In this document: positions 51,808 to 61,016 of the stretch, in pieces
Layout: each line of letters begins with the position of its first letter
Numbering within the stretch: position 1 is the first letter of the stretch
Assembly (NCBI RefSeq): GCF_018449655.1
Contig: NZ_JAAVUX010000005.1
Coordinates: forward strand, 1-64,000
DNA from: Pseudomonas sp. dw_358
GTDB lineage: Bacteria; Pseudomonadota; Gammaproteobacteria; Pseudomonadales; Pseudomonadaceae
DNA: 64,000 nucleotides
Direction: 5' to 3'
The notes under the pieces: generated by a model
What the model was told of the DNA's origin: nothing
Seen by the model: the letters and a program-made list of their open reading frames with translations, nothing else
The model's database searches: none
Program-made: the position numbers and the translations under genes

Positions 51808-53988
51808 ATGCGCGATGACCTCTCCCTTTTGCTGAACTCCCTCAACGACGCCCAACGCCAGGCCGTAGCGGCTCCGCTCGGACGTCAATTAGTGCTGGCC
51901 GGTGCCGGCTCGGGCAAGACCCGAGTGCTGGTGCACCGAATTGCCTGGCTCATCCAGGTCGAGAATGCCTCGCCCCACTCGGTGCTGTCGGTGACCTTCA
52001 CCAACAAGGCCGCTGCCGAGATGCGCCAGCGCATCGAGCAGCTGATGGGCATCAACCCGGCCGGCATGTGGGTCGGCACCTTCCACGGTCTGGCCCATCG
52101 GCTGTTGCGCGCCCATTGGCAGGAAGCCGGGCTCAAGCAGAACTTCCAGATTCTTGACAGCGACGACCAGCAACGCCTGGTCAAGCGGGTGATGCGCGAG
52201 CTGGGTCTGGACGAGCAGCGCTGGCCGGTGCGCCAGGCTCAGTGGTTCATCAACGGGCAAAAAGACGAAGGCCTGCGGCCGCAGAACATTCAAGCCGGTG
52301 GCGATCTGTTCCTGGCCACCATGCGCTCGATCTACGAAGCATACGAAGCCGCCTGCGACCGCGCCGGAGTCATCGACTTCTCGGAGCTGTTGCTGCGGGC
52401 ACTGGATCTCTGGCGTAACAATCAAGGGCTGCTGGAGCATTACCAGCGGCGCTTCCGCCACGTGCTGGTGGACGAGTTCCAGGACACCAACGCCGTGCAG
52501 TATGCCTGGCTGCGCCTGCTGGCCAAAGGGGGGGACAGCCTCATGGTGGTGGGCGATGACGACCAGTCGATCTACGGCTGGCGCGGTGCGAAGATCGAGA
52601 ACATTCACCAGTACTCTGCCGACTTCCCTGACTCGCAGATGATCCGCCTGGAGCAGAACTACCGCTCTACCGCCGGCATTCTGAAAGCCGCCAACGCCTT
52701 GATCGCCAACAACAGCGGGCGCCTGGGCAAGGAGCTGTGGACCGAGGACGGCGATGGCGAGCCCCTTAGCCTGTATGCCGCCTTCAACGAGCATGACGAA
52801 GCGCGCTATGTGGTCGAAACCATCGAAAGCGCACTGAAGACCGGACTGGCCCGCAGTGACATCGCTATTCTCTACCGCTCCAACGCCCAATCCCGCGTGC
52901 TGGAAGAAGCCTTGCTGCGAGAGCGCATTCCGTACCGGATCTACGGCGGCCAGCGCTTCTTCGAGCGTGCCGAAATCAAGAACGCCATGGCCTATCTGCG
53001 CCTGCTGGATGGCCGTGGGAACGATGCCGCCCTTGAACGGGTGATCAATGTCCCGCCACGCGGCATCGGTGAAAAGACCGTCGAGGCCATCCGTGATCAC
53101 GCCCGTCATTCCCAGCTATCGATGTGGGAGGCCATGGAGCAACTGGTGGCCAACAAGGGCCTGAATGGCCGTGCGGCCAATGCCATCGGCGCCTTCACCG
53201 CGCTGGTCGAGGAGTTGACCACCCGCACCGCTGAATTGCCGCTGCACAGCATGACCCAGTGGGTAATCGAGCACTCCGGACTGATCACTTATCACCAGGA
53301 AGAAAAAGGCGAGAAAGGCCAGGCTCGGGTAGAAAACCTCGAGGAATTGGTCAGCGCCGCGCGCAACTTCGAAACCACCGATGAAGACGCGGACCTTACG
53401 CCGCTGGCCGCCTTCCTCGGCCACGCCTCACTGGAGGCCGGCGACACTCAGGCCGACGAGCACGAGGACAGCATTCAGCTGATGACGCTGCATAGCGCCA
53501 AAGGCCTGGAGTTTCCTTATGTGTTTCTGGTGGGTATGGAAGAAGGCCTGTTTCCGCACAAGATGAGCCTGGAGGAGCCTGGTCGTCTCGAAGAAGAACG
53601 CCGTCTGGCCTATGTGGGCATCACCCGGGCCATGCAACAGCTGGTCATGTCCTACGCCGAGACGCGTCGCCTGTATGGCAGCGAGACCTATAACAAGGTG
53701 TCGCGTTTCGTCCGCGAGATTCCGCCAGGGCTGGTTCAGGAGGTGCGCCTGTCCAACAGCGTCAGCCGCCCGTTCAGCTCACCCCAGCAACAGACGTCGA
53801 GCCTGTTCGGTGGCGCCGCCATTCCGCAGACCGCCTTCAGCCTTGGCCAGCGCGTGCAGCACTCGGTCTTCGGCGAAGGCGTGATCCTCAACTTCGAAGG
53901 CTCCGGCGCCCAGGCGCGGGTCCAGGTCAACTTCGCCGAAGGCAGCAAGTGGCTGATGCTGGGTTATGCCAAGCTCGAGGCTTTGTAA
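51808..53988 (+). CDS. uvrD: DNA helicase II (UvrD)
   Basis: A 726-residue superfamily 1A helicase for nucleotide excision and mismatch repair. Motif I GAGSGKT (Lys37), motif Ia FTNKAAAEMRQRI, motif II VDEFQDTN, motif III VVGDDDQSIYGWRGA, motif IV LEQNYRS, motif V LMTLHSAKGLEF and motif VI VGITRAMQ are all intact. The C-terminal tail (VFGEGVILNFEGSGAQARVQVNF) is the Tudor-like extension. Length is typical, and the MRDDLSLLLNSLNDAQRQAV start matches pseudomonads. Confidence 0.98.
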   Translation: MRDDLSLLLNSLNDAQRQAVAAPLGRQLVLAGAGSGKTRVLVHRIAWLIQVENASPHSVLSVTFTNKAAAEMRQRIEQLMGINPAGMWVGTFHGLAHRLLRAHWQEAGLKQNFQILDSDDQQRLVKRVMRELGLDEQRWPVRQAQWFINGQKDEGLRPQNIQAGGDLFLATMRSIYEAYEAACDRAGVIDFSELLLRALDLWRNNQGLLEHYQRRFRHVLVDEFQDTNAVQYAWLRLLAKGGDSLMVVGDDDQSIYGWRGAKIENIHQYSADFPDSQMIRLEQNYRSTAGILKAANALIANNSGRLGKELWTEDGDGEPLSLYAAFNEHDEARYVVETIESALKTGLARSDIAILYRSNAQSRVLEEALLRERIPYRIYGGQRFFERAEIKNAMAYLRLLDGRGNDAALERVINVPPRGIGEKTVEAIRDHARHSQLSMWEAMEQLVANKGLNGRAANAIGAFTALVEELTTRTAELPLHSMTQWVIEHSGLITYHQEEKGEKGQARVENLEELVSAARNFETTDEDADLTPLAAFLGHASLEAGDTQADEHEDSIQLMTLHSAKGLEFPYVFLVGMEEGLFPHKMSLEEPGRLEEERRLAYVGITRAMQQLVMSYAETRRLYGSETYNKVSRFVREIPPGLVQEVRLSNSVSRPFSSPQQQTSSLFGGAAIPQTAFSLGQRVQHSVFGEGVILNFEGSGAQARVQVNFAEGSKWLMLGYAKLEAL

Positions 53989-54005
53989 AACCTCCGCCGG
54001 CCTCA

Positions 54006-54037
54006 CTCGCAGGACCGAGCAAGCTGGGTCCTGCGAG
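54006..54037. repeat. REP-type hairpin after uvrD
   Basis: CTCGCAGGACC (54006-54016) pairs exactly with GGTCCTGCGAG (54027-54037). After one mismatch three further pairs close a 2-nt loop. There is no T-run. Confidence 0.65.
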
Positions 54038-54176
54038 AGCCAGACTGTACTGCCCATCGGTAGGACATTTCTCGGATTCCTGTAGTCCTATGTAACGGCT
54101 AGAAACACTCTGTTGCTGGTCATGTTCACAACACCTGTGCAACATGACGTGCGTGCAATCACCTAGGAACCCCCTT

Positions 54177-55031
54177 ATGCAACGTTTTCTCAGCATCGCC
54201 CTGGCGCTGATCATCGGTCTGACGATGAGCCTTGATGCCCAGGCCAAGCGCTTCGGCGGCGGCAAGAGCTTCGGCGCTGCACCGACCCACCAGACCCGCC
54301 AGGCGGCGCCCACCTCGCCATCGGCCGGCCCGGCCGCCGCCGGCGCTGCAGCGCCAGCCGCCGCAGCAGCAGGCGGCGCTTCCCGTTGGCTCGGCCCTCT
54401 GGCCGGCATCGCCGCCGGCGGCCTGCTGGCCTCGATGTTCATGGGCGGCGGGTTCTCGGGCGGCGGGTTCCTCGACATCCTGATCATCGGCATCATTGCC
54501 TTCATGATCTTCCGTTTCATCGCCGCTCGTCGCCGCAAGCAGCCTGAGATGGCCGCTGCGGGGGCGCCCTACCAGCGTGAAATCAACCCACAAGCGCCCC
54601 AGGCATCCCTCTTCGGTGGCGCCGCCCCCGTTGCCAGTGCCCGCCCGGTGATCAATGCGCCTGCATGGTTCAACGAGCAGAACTTCGTCGCGGCCGCCCG
54701 TAACCATTTCCAGTCGTTGCAACAACACTGGGACGCCAACGAAATGGACAAGATTGCCGAGTTCGTCACGCCGCAAATGCTGCAGTTCCTCAAGCAGGAG
54801 CGGGCCAACGAGGGTGATGGCTTTCAGTCCACCTACATTGATGATCTGACGGTGGTACTGGACGGCGTCGATGACCGTGCAGACAAGACAGTTGCGACCC
54901 TCACCTTCAGCGGTGTCTCCAAGACCTCGCGTTTCGACAAAGGTGAAGCCTTCAGCGAAAGCTGGAACATGGAGCGCTCTCAGGGCGACAATCAGCCTTG
55001 GCTGGTAGCGGGCATCCGCCAGAACGCCTGA
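54177..55031 (+). CDS. Tim44-domain membrane protein
   Basis: A 284-residue protein with a signal-like N-terminus (MQRFLSIALALIIGLTMSLDAQA), a low-complexity Ala/Gly/Pro segment, two hydrophobic stretches (about 76-90 and 97-115), then a Tim44-like domain (about 150-284: NHFQSLQQHWDANEMDKIAEFVTPQMLQFLKQE and the C-terminal barrel). Bacterial Tim44-like proteins are membrane-associated; their role is not settled. I start at 54177, where the signal peptide begins. An intrinsic terminator follows. Confidence 0.87.
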   Translation: MQRFLSIALALIIGLTMSLDAQAKRFGGGKSFGAAPTHQTRQAAPTSPSAGPAAAGAAAPAAAAAGGASRWLGPLAGIAAGGLLASMFMGGGFSGGGFLDILIIGIIAFMIFRFIAARRRKQPEMAAAGAPYQREINPQAPQASLFGGAAPVASARPVINAPAWFNEQNFVAAARNHFQSLQQHWDANEMDKIAEFVTPQMLQFLKQERANEGDGFQSTYIDDLTVVLDGVDDRADKTVATLTFSGVSKTSRFDKGEAFSESWNMERSQGDNQPWLVAGIRQNA

Positions 55032-55049
55032 GACTGAGGCGTTGCACAC

Positions 55050-55076
55050 AAAACCCCGGACTCGTTCCGGGGTTTT
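55050..55076 (+). terminator. intrinsic terminator of the Tim44-domain gene
   Basis: AAAACCCCGGA (55050-55060) pairs with TCCGGGGTTTT (55066-55076); a TTTTT follows after GCA. Confidence 0.85.
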
Positions 55077-55139
55077 GCATTTTTGCCATTGCAGCTAATG
55101 TATAAAGCGCTACGCGTACATTTGTCAGAGGATTCAATC

Positions 55140-55547
55140 GTGGAAGAAGTCATCGAGCAACTCCGGGAAGCCAACGAACCGGTGCCGGTACCGTTGGAGC
55201 TGCCGGACGAAGATCAATTGGTGGAGATCGAAGAGCAGTTGTTCATCAACATCCCCTTCGTCTTCAAGGAGTTCCTGCTCACCGTCAGCGATGTGGTGTA
55301 TGGCAGCCTGGAGCCGGTGACCGTCACCGACCCGCAATCCCATACCTACCTGCCGGAAGTCGCGGCGACGGCCTGGGACCTGGGTGTGCCCCGTGAGCTG
55401 ATCCCTATCTGCCAGGACGGTGACGACTACTATTGTGTCGAAGAGGACGGCACCGTGCTGTTGTGGTCCGGTGAAGAAGAGCTGGTCACCGAAGACAGCT
55501 GGGAATCAGTCTGGCACTGGGCCCGGGACGTTTGGCTGGAAAGCTAG
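55140..55547 (+). CDS. SMI1/KNR4 (SUKH) family protein
   Basis: A 135-residue acidic protein with the SUKH fold (ELPDEDQLVEIEEQLFINIPFVFKEFLLTVSD ... YCVEEDGTVLLWSGEEE ... WESVWHWARDVWLES). Many SUKH proteins neutralise toxins in contact-dependent systems, but no toxin gene is near, and this gene appears conserved at the same place in other pseudomonads, so a housekeeping role is as likely. Start is GTG 55140, with AGAGGA 7-8 nt upstream. Its stop overlaps the stop of the convergent antiporter gene by 4 bp. Confidence 0.87.
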   Translation: MEEVIEQLREANEPVPVPLELPDEDQLVEIEEQLFINIPFVFKEFLLTVSDVVYGSLEPVTVTDPQSHTYLPEVAATAWDLGVPRELIPICQDGDDYYCVEEDGTVLLWSGEEELVTEDSWESVWHWARDVWLES

Positions 55548-57292
55548 TCCGACGCCTGCAGAGTCTCTATCAGCGCCAACTGCATCCGCGTGTGCACGCG
55601 GATGAGCCAGCGCCACAACAGGGCTGCGACTGCCACGGCGCTCAGTGTGATAACGACGAGCAATTCTACCGTTGGCAGAATGCTCGCCGACAGCGCAGAC
55701 AGCAGCAGGAAGATGACCAGAAGCGACAGCAACGGGATCACTTCGGCCACCACCCGGCGCACCCGCCGGGTGTGGCGCCCCGCCTGCTCGGGCGTAACAC
55801 TCATTTCCGCCAGCAACATCGAGAGCGCCTTGAGCTTGCGATAGGCGGCCACCAGGAACGGGAGTGAAACCATCAACGCGGCTCCCCAGATGACGGCCTT
55901 CTGACTGCCGAGATCACCGATCCAAAGGTGGAGGTAACGACTCAGGCCTTCAACGAAATAGGCGCCGCAAAAGAACACCCCCGCCACCAGTGCCAGGTTG
56001 ATCAGTATCTGCAGCAGAATCCGCCGGATCATGGCGGCCAGCGCGGCACTCTCGCCTTGAGGTTGAATACTGCGCAACCATTCGCCATACATCATCAATA
56101 CCCGCGCTACCCGGTGGGGCATCCAGCGCGCCAGCAGCAACGAGAAAGGGTCGGCTGCCCGAATGAGATAGGGCGTAGTCAGCGTGGTGAGCACTGAAAC
56201 CGCCACCGCCACCGGGTAAAGAAAGCTGCTGGTTACCTGCAGGCTGACACCCAACGCCGCAATGATGAACGAGAACTCGCCAATCTGAGATAAGCCCATA
56301 CCCACACGCAACGACGTCCGTCCATCGTTGCCGGCCATGAACGCGCCGAGCCCGCAGGACACTACCTTGCCGACAATGACCGCTACGCTGATTACCGCGA
56401 TCGGCCAGGCGTAATCCACGAGCACGCCGGGGTCGATCATCAAGCCGATGGCCACGAAGAAGATGGCGCTGAACAAGTCCCGGATCGGCGCCACGAGCTT
56501 TTCGATCTGATGCAACTGACGGGCTTCAGCCATGATTGCACCGATCAGGAAGGCACCCAGCACCATGCTGTACTCCAATTTCACCACCAGCAAACAGAAA
56601 CCAAAACACAACCCCAGAACGGTCACCAGCAGCATCTCGTCGCTCTTGAAGCGGGCCACATAGGCCAGCAATCTGGGCACTAGCACGATACCGATCACCA
56701 AGGCGACGATCATGAACAGCGACAGCTTGCCCACGGTGGCTGCGACGTCCGAGGAACTCACCGAACCACTTACGGCGATGCCCGACAACAGCGCGATCAG
56801 CCCAATGCCCAGAATGTCCTCGACGATCAACACGCCAAAGATCAATTGGGCGAAGCGCTGATCCTTGAGCTTCAGGTCGTTGAGCGCCTTGACGATGATG
56901 GTGGTAGAGGAAATGGCCAGAATGGCGCCCAGAAACAGTGAATCCATGGTGCCCCAGTCGAACCATCGACCGATTTCATAGCCCAGCCAGATCATCAGTA
57001 CGATTTCGAGAAAGGCGGCGATAAAAGCCGTGGCACCGACCTTGAACAGCTTGCGCAGGCTGAATTCCAGCCCGAGACAGAACATCAGGAAAATCACCCC
57101 GAGTTCAGCCAGGGTGCGAATGGTCTGCTCGTCGTGGATCAGGCTAAAGGGAGGTGTATGCGGACCAATGATGAAGCCAGCTACGATATAGCCCAGTACC
57201 ACCGGCTGCTTGAGGCGGTGAAACAAGATGGTAACGATGCCCGCAATCAGCATGATGACCGCCAGGTCCTGGATGAAACTGATGGCGTGCAT
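55544..57292 (-). CDS. CPA2-family cation:proton antiporter (KefB-like)
   Basis: A 582-residue membrane protein of the monovalent cation:proton antiporter-2 family. About 12 helices fill residues 1-400 (LFHRLKQPVVLGYIVAGFIIGP, LGVIFLMFCLGLEFSLRKL, SLFLGAILAISSTTIIVKAL). The C-terminal part has further hydrophobic helices (about 430-550) instead of a TrkA-N nucleotide domain, so it is not a canonical Kef system. The ion is probably K+ or Na+. The start MHAISFIQDLAVIM is the only sensible one. Confidence 0.88.
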   Translation of the reverse strand: MHAISFIQDLAVIMLIAGIVTILFHRLKQPVVLGYIVAGFIIGPHTPPFSLIHDEQTIRTLAELGVIFLMFCLGLEFSLRKLFKVGATAFIAAFLEIVLMIWLGYEIGRWFDWGTMDSLFLGAILAISSTTIIVKALNDLKLKDQRFAQLIFGVLIVEDILGIGLIALLSGIAVSGSVSSSDVAATVGKLSLFMIVALVIGIVLVPRLLAYVARFKSDEMLLVTVLGLCFGFCLLVVKLEYSMVLGAFLIGAIMAEARQLHQIEKLVAPIRDLFSAIFFVAIGLMIDPGVLVDYAWPIAVISVAVIVGKVVSCGLGAFMAGNDGRTSLRVGMGLSQIGEFSFIIAALGVSLQVTSSFLYPVAVAVSVLTTLTTPYLIRAADPFSLLLARWMPHRVARVLMMYGEWLRSIQPQGESAALAAMIRRILLQILINLALVAGVFFCGAYFVEGLSRYLHLWIGDLGSQKAVIWGAALMVSLPFLVAAYRKLKALSMLLAEMSVTPEQAGRHTRRVRRVVAEVIPLLSLLVIFLLLSALSASILPTVELLVVITLSAVAVAALLWRWLIRVHTRMQLALIETLQASD

Positions 57293-57520
57293 GAAAAACT
57301 CCTTTTAATGCGGGCTCTGGAAGGTTAACACCGAGACAGCGCAAGAAGAGGCGGTGCAATATATGGAAACAGAACGACTGATTTAGCCGCCTTAATGGCC
57401 GGACAGTCGTGACCTTAGAGGGCGGCGGTACGTCCGCTGCTTGTGATACTGCTGTAAAAAGCCAAAGCGCCAGCATTCGGCGCGGCTTCTCTTCCACGCA
57501 AACCGATCGTGAGCCCTGAT

Positions 57521-58006
57521 ATGGAACCCGGAAACGCCCAGTTGTCGATGACTGTCCTGATGACACCGGACATGGCCAATTTCTCCGGCAATGTCCATGG
57601 CGGCACGTTGCTCAAATACCTTGATGAAGTGGCTTACGCTTGCGCCAGCCGTTATGCCGGGCGCTATGTGGTAACCCTGTCGGTCGATCAGGTGATCTTT
57701 CGCGAGCCTATTCACGTCGGCGAACTCGTGACCTTCCTCGCTTCGGTCAACTACACGGGCAATACGTCGATGGAGATCGGGATCAAGGTGGTAACCGAAA
57801 ACATCCGTGAGCGCTCGGTGCGTCACACCAACAGCTGCTTTTTCACCATGGTGGCCGTGGATGATCAGCGCAAGCCTGCGCAGGTGCCGCCGCTGCAGCC
57901 CCAGACCAGTGAAGACAAGCGCCGTTTCATTCAGGCCCAGCAACGTCGAGAGATCCGTCAGGAACTGGAAAAACGTTATCAGGAAATTCGCAAAGAGGCG
58001 CTCTGA
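57521..58006 (+). CDS. acyl-CoA thioesterase (hotdog family)
   Basis: A 161-residue thioesterase with the motif SGNVHGGTLLKYLDEVAYACASRYAG (HGG...D) of the cytosolic acyl-CoA hydrolase group and a C-terminal basic helix (RRFIQAQQRREIRQELEKRYQEI). It probably hydrolyses medium- or long-chain acyl-CoAs. The start is ATG 57521 (MEPGNAQLSM); a GTG four codons upstream is possible, and neither has a strong ribosome binding site. It is divergent from the antiporter gene. The 228-bp gap shows nothing further I can name. Confidence 0.88.
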   Translation: MEPGNAQLSMTVLMTPDMANFSGNVHGGTLLKYLDEVAYACASRYAGRYVVTLSVDQVIFREPIHVGELVTFLASVNYTGNTSMEIGIKVVTENIRERSVRHTNSCFFTMVAVDDQRKPAQVPPLQPQTSEDKRRFIQAQQRREIRQELEKRYQEIRKEAL

Positions 58007-58106
58007 AATGCCAACAGCGAGCCATACTGTTGCCTGAGTAAAGTCATCTGTACGACCGCCGGGGCAGACGGTTAAGCTGAGCGCAATCAGTTGGAGCACC
58101 CCCTCG

Positions 58107-58499
58107 ATGTTGACCCTCGGAAATATGTTTGTGCTGATGGTGCTGGCCACGGTCTGTGCGTGGCTATGGCACAACCACGGCCTGCGTGAAAAGGCACTGG
58201 AAAAGGTCAAGCAGCACTGCGCCAGGCTAGACCTGGAGTTGCTGGACGAGAACGTCGCGTTCAAGCGGCTGCGCTTTACGCGTGATGCCAACGGCCGCAA
58301 GCGTCTGGCGCGCATCTACGACTTCGAGTTCACCGTCACCGGCGAGCAGCGCCATCCGGGCACCATTACGCAGTTTGGTGCCCATACGGCCATCATCGAG
58401 CTGGCGCCCTACCCGTTCTCGATCAAACCGGCCCCGCCCACAGCCGAGATCATCGAAATGAGCCAGTGGCGCCAAGAGCACAAACGCTGGCGTCCCTGA
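58107..58499 (+). CDS. DUF3301 protein
   Basis: A 130-residue protein with one N-terminal membrane helix (MFVLMVLATVCAWLWHNHG) and a cytoplasmic DUF3301 domain (ARLDLELLDENVAFKRLRFTRDANGRKRLARIYDFEFTVTGEQRHPG). The family is conserved in gammaproteobacteria with no known role. It is 100 bp after the thioesterase gene on the same strand and converges on the cobW gene with a 6-bp gap. Confidence 0.88.
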   Translation: MLTLGNMFVLMVLATVCAWLWHNHGLREKALEKVKQHCARLDLELLDENVAFKRLRFTRDANGRKRLARIYDFEFTVTGEQRHPGTITQFGAHTAIIELAPYPFSIKPAPPTAEIIEMSQWRQEHKRWRP

Positions 58500-58505
58500 G
58501 TCCGC

Positions 58506-59477
58506 TCATCCAAGGCGACAAGCCGCCAAGCCGGCCTGCAGTGCTGCCGTCTGCTGGGCGGCGCTGAAGATCAGCTCAAGCCGGGAATCGCGCCGCCATT
58601 CGCTGGTCTGCCACCTCAAGCGTTGGTTATCCACAGCGTTGGCCGATAGCCACCCTTCATCACTGTGGATAACCAACTTCGCTCGCTTGGCGCCCAGTTG
58701 CTGGACAAACGTGGTCAACGCTTGCCGATCAAATTCGACGCTCGGGTGCCAGCGCCAACCTATACTCCAGGCGTGTGCCTGATCGTTGATTTCAAAGATA
58801 GGAACTGCAGGGTCCAGCCACATCGTGGGCAAAATGGGCGCAGAAGCCGGGGCCGCCAGGATGTGACCCACCGGTGCATCGGACGCCGGGGCGCCCCGAG
58901 GCAAATCAGCCAGCGAGACGTGATCGGCATCGGTCCACAGCACCCGACCCGTTGCCCGCCATGTTTCGCTTATCCAGAGGCGCTGCTGCCCGTTCAGGGC
59001 GCAAGCCTTGTTCATCACCACACCTTCGGCATGAGCCAGTGCATCCGCCTGACTCGGCGCCAGGCGCTGCTCGGTGATGAGAGCGGCCGCGTCCAGAACC
59101 ATGACCAGTGGCTGCACATCCAGTACGCCCAGCCAGGGCGCCTGGCGCAGTTGCTGCAGCAATTGCACCGGATGGCCCAGGCCTGATGGCTCTATAAAGA
59201 GCCGGTCTGGTTTTGCGTGGCGCAGCAGGCGCGCGAGCCCCACCTGGAACGGGGCGCCATTGACGCAACACAGGCAGCCGCCTACGACCTCGCCGAGTGC
59301 GATACCATCGTCCGCAGTAGCCAACAGTGCGGCATCCAGGCCGATCTGGCCGAATTCGTTGATCAGTACGGCCCAGCGTTCGTTCGCCGGTCGTTGCTGC
59401 ATCAAGTGTCGAATCAACGTTGTCTTGCCTGCCCCCAGGGGCCCGGCGATGACATGGGTCGGAATGTGCTGCAACAT
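58506..59477 (-). CDS. CobW/COG0523 GTPase
   Basis: A 323-residue G3E GTPase: Walker A VIAGPLGAGKTTLIRHL (residues 9-25), the metal-binding CxCC motif GCLCC near residue 70, FIEPSGLGHP and a C-terminal CobW_C domain (about 230-310). COG0523 proteins are metallochaperones, often for zinc. Its neighbour zigA is a second member with a Zur-type promoter, so a zinc role is plausible. Its promoter shows no obvious Zur box. Its 3' part contains two DnaA boxes in a perfect inverted repeat. Confidence 0.87.
   Translation of the reverse strand: MLQHIPTHVIAGPLGAGKTTLIRHLMQQRPANERWAVLINEFGQIGLDAALLATADDGIALGEVVGGCLCCVNGAPFQVGLARLLRHAKPDRLFIEPSGLGHPVQLLQQLRQAPWLGVLDVQPLVMVLDAAALITEQRLAPSQADALAHAEGVVMNKACALNGQQRLWISETWRATGRVLWTDADHVSLADLPRGAPASDAPVGHILAAPASAPILPTMWLDPAVPIFEINDQAHAWSIGWRWHPSVEFDRQALTTFVQQLGAKRAKLVIHSDEGWLSANAVDNQRLRWQTSEWRRDSRLELIFSAAQQTAALQAGLAACRLG
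58622..58677. repeat. 15-bp inverted repeat carrying two exact DnaA boxes
   Basis: GTTGGTTATCCACAG (58622-58636) and CTGTGGATAACCAAC (58663-58677) are exact complements 26 bp apart. Each contains TTATCCACA. They lie inside the cobW coding sequence. Confidence 0.6.
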
Positions 59478-59505
59478 GGCGTGATATCTGACCGGAGACT
59501 GTGGA

Positions 59506-59898
59506 ATGCGTGGGTGGTGGTGGTTACTTCTGTGGGCGGCCAGTGGCCAGGTTCTAGCTCAGGCCTGTGTGGTGCACAGCCAGAGTGAACGACTGAATGT
59601 GCAGGTCTGCCAGCAAAATGACAACATTCCCGAAAAGTTATTCCACGACGGGTTTTGCCAGCCCAACCTGCCGGGTGAAAAAGTCGACGTGCAGTTTGTC
59701 GACGAGTGCCCCGCCGGGGCGTTTGGCGTCTGCCACGGTGCGCAGGTTCAGAATATGCCTTACCGCCAGGACATTCATTATTACGACGTCGCCAGTGATG
59801 CTGCGTACCTGCGGCCCTTCTGCGAACAGAAAAGTCGCGGGCAGTGGCAGGTGCCGGGCATTCAGTCCAACAGAGCGCCCCAGGGATCCGGCAACTGA
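59506..59898 (+). CDS. small secreted cysteine-rich protein
   Basis: A 130-residue exported protein: signal peptide MRGWWWLLLWAASGQVLAQA, then six cysteines (in ACVV, QVCQ, GFCQ, DECP, GVCH, PFCE) that probably form three disulfides. Similar proteins in Pseudomonas are, I believe, labelled NADH:ubiquinone oxidoreductase, a name with no support in this sequence. It lies between the two CobW GTPase genes on the opposite strand and overlaps the 3' end of zigA by 37 bp. A link to zinc limitation is inferred only from position. Confidence 0.72.
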   Translation: MRGWWWLLLWAASGQVLAQACVVHSQSERLNVQVCQQNDNIPEKLFHDGFCQPNLPGEKVDVQFVDECPAGAFGVCHGAQVQNMPYRQDIHYYDVASDAAYLRPFCEQKSRGQWQVPGIQSNRAPQGSGN

Positions 59899-60989
59899 CA
59901 CCATGCCCCCTGGCCCCCCTGCATTTCCATATCGCTCAGCAGGCACTGGTCCAATTGCGCATGCAAGCGCACAGAGTCGATGTGCTGGCCGATGAATACC
60001 AACTCCTGGCGGCCATCTTCAGTATCGGCCTGCCAGCGTCCGGCAAGACCATGACGAAGGATCCCTCCAGCCTGTGACCAACTGAGCGCATCTTCTGGCC
60101 GGCTGGCCAGCCAGAAGAAACCCTTGGAGCGCAGCAACCGCCCATTGCGCCAGGGCTGGTTGATGAATTGATGGAAACGCTCAGGGTGAAACGGTCGGCG
60201 AGCACGATAAAGCGTCGAATCGATCGCATATTCATCGCTTTCCGGGACTTCGGCGCCACGCAGGACCTGCAGCCAACCCGGTGCCTGAGCGGCCTGCTGG
60301 AAATCGAACAGGCCAGTGTTCAGGATGCGCTCCAAAGGCACCTCGCCCATGACCATGGGAATGACCTGAGCTCGACTGTTCAGGCGCTGCAAAATGGCGC
60401 TCAGTTCTTCACGCTCGTCGCGGCTTATCAGATCGATCTTGCTCAGCAGGATAACGTCGGCAAACTCCACCTGCTCGATCAGCAGCTCGGTGATGCTGCG
60501 CTCGTCTGCCTCCTCCATGCTGGCCATAGGGGTGCTGAGGTCCTCGGCAGCAAAGTAGTCGGTCAGAAAGTTGACCCCGTCCACCACGGTCACCAAGGTG
60601 TCGAGGCGCGCATTATCCGCCAGGCACTGCCCCAGCTCATCACGGAAAGTGAAGGTTTCTGCTACCGGCAAAGGCTCGGAAATGCCAGTGGACTCGATCA
60701 ACAGGTAATCGAAGCGCCCCTCGGCCGCCAGGCGCCCGACTTCGATCAGCAAGTCCTCTCGCAAGGTGCAACATATACACCCGTTGCTCATCTCCACCAT
60801 TTTTTCTTCAGCTTGGTTGAGGGTGACGCCGCGCTGTACCAAGGCCCCATCGAGGTTCAACTCACTCATGTCATTGACGATCACCGCCACCCGCAGGTTT
60901 GCGCGATTACGCAGGATGTGATTGAGCACGGTGCTTTTTCCAGCACCGAGGAAACCGGAAAGTACGGTGACGGGGAGAGGTGTGGCCAT
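59862..60989 (-). CDS. zigA: zinc metallochaperone GTPase ZigA
   Basis: A 375-residue COG0523 GTPase. Walker A SGFLGAGKST (residues 11-20), VIVNDMSELNLDG, CxCC zinc site MSNGCICCTLREDL (Cys71, 73, 74), LLIESTGISEPLPVAETFTF and VVDGVNFL match ZigA proteins induced by zinc starvation. It ends in a CobW_C domain. A perfect Zur-type palindrome lies 28-42 bp before the start codon, so expression should rise when zinc is scarce. It should deliver zinc to client enzymes; the clients are unknown. It is slightly shorter than the 400-residue forms. Confidence 0.92.
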   Translation of the reverse strand: MATPLPVTVLSGFLGAGKSTVLNHILRNRANLRVAVIVNDMSELNLDGALVQRGVTLNQAEEKMVEMSNGCICCTLREDLLIEVGRLAAEGRFDYLLIESTGISEPLPVAETFTFRDELGQCLADNARLDTLVTVVDGVNFLTDYFAAEDLSTPMASMEEADERSITELLIEQVEFADVILLSKIDLISRDEREELSAILQRLNSRAQVIPMVMGEVPLERILNTGLFDFQQAAQAPGWLQVLRGAEVPESDEYAIDSTLYRARRPFHPERFHQFINQPWRNGRLLRSKGFFWLASRPEDALSWSQAGGILRHGLAGRWQADTEDGRQELVFIGQHIDSVRLHAQLDQCLLSDMEMQGGQGAWCQLPDPWGALLD

Positions 60990-61016
60990 GGCAAATCGGG
61001 CTCCGCAAAAGTTAAT

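Noticed and set aside
55140-55547. SUKH protein as an immunity gene of a polymorphic toxin system
   Set aside because: No toxin, secretion or recombination signals nearby, and the gene seems conserved in position among pseudomonads.
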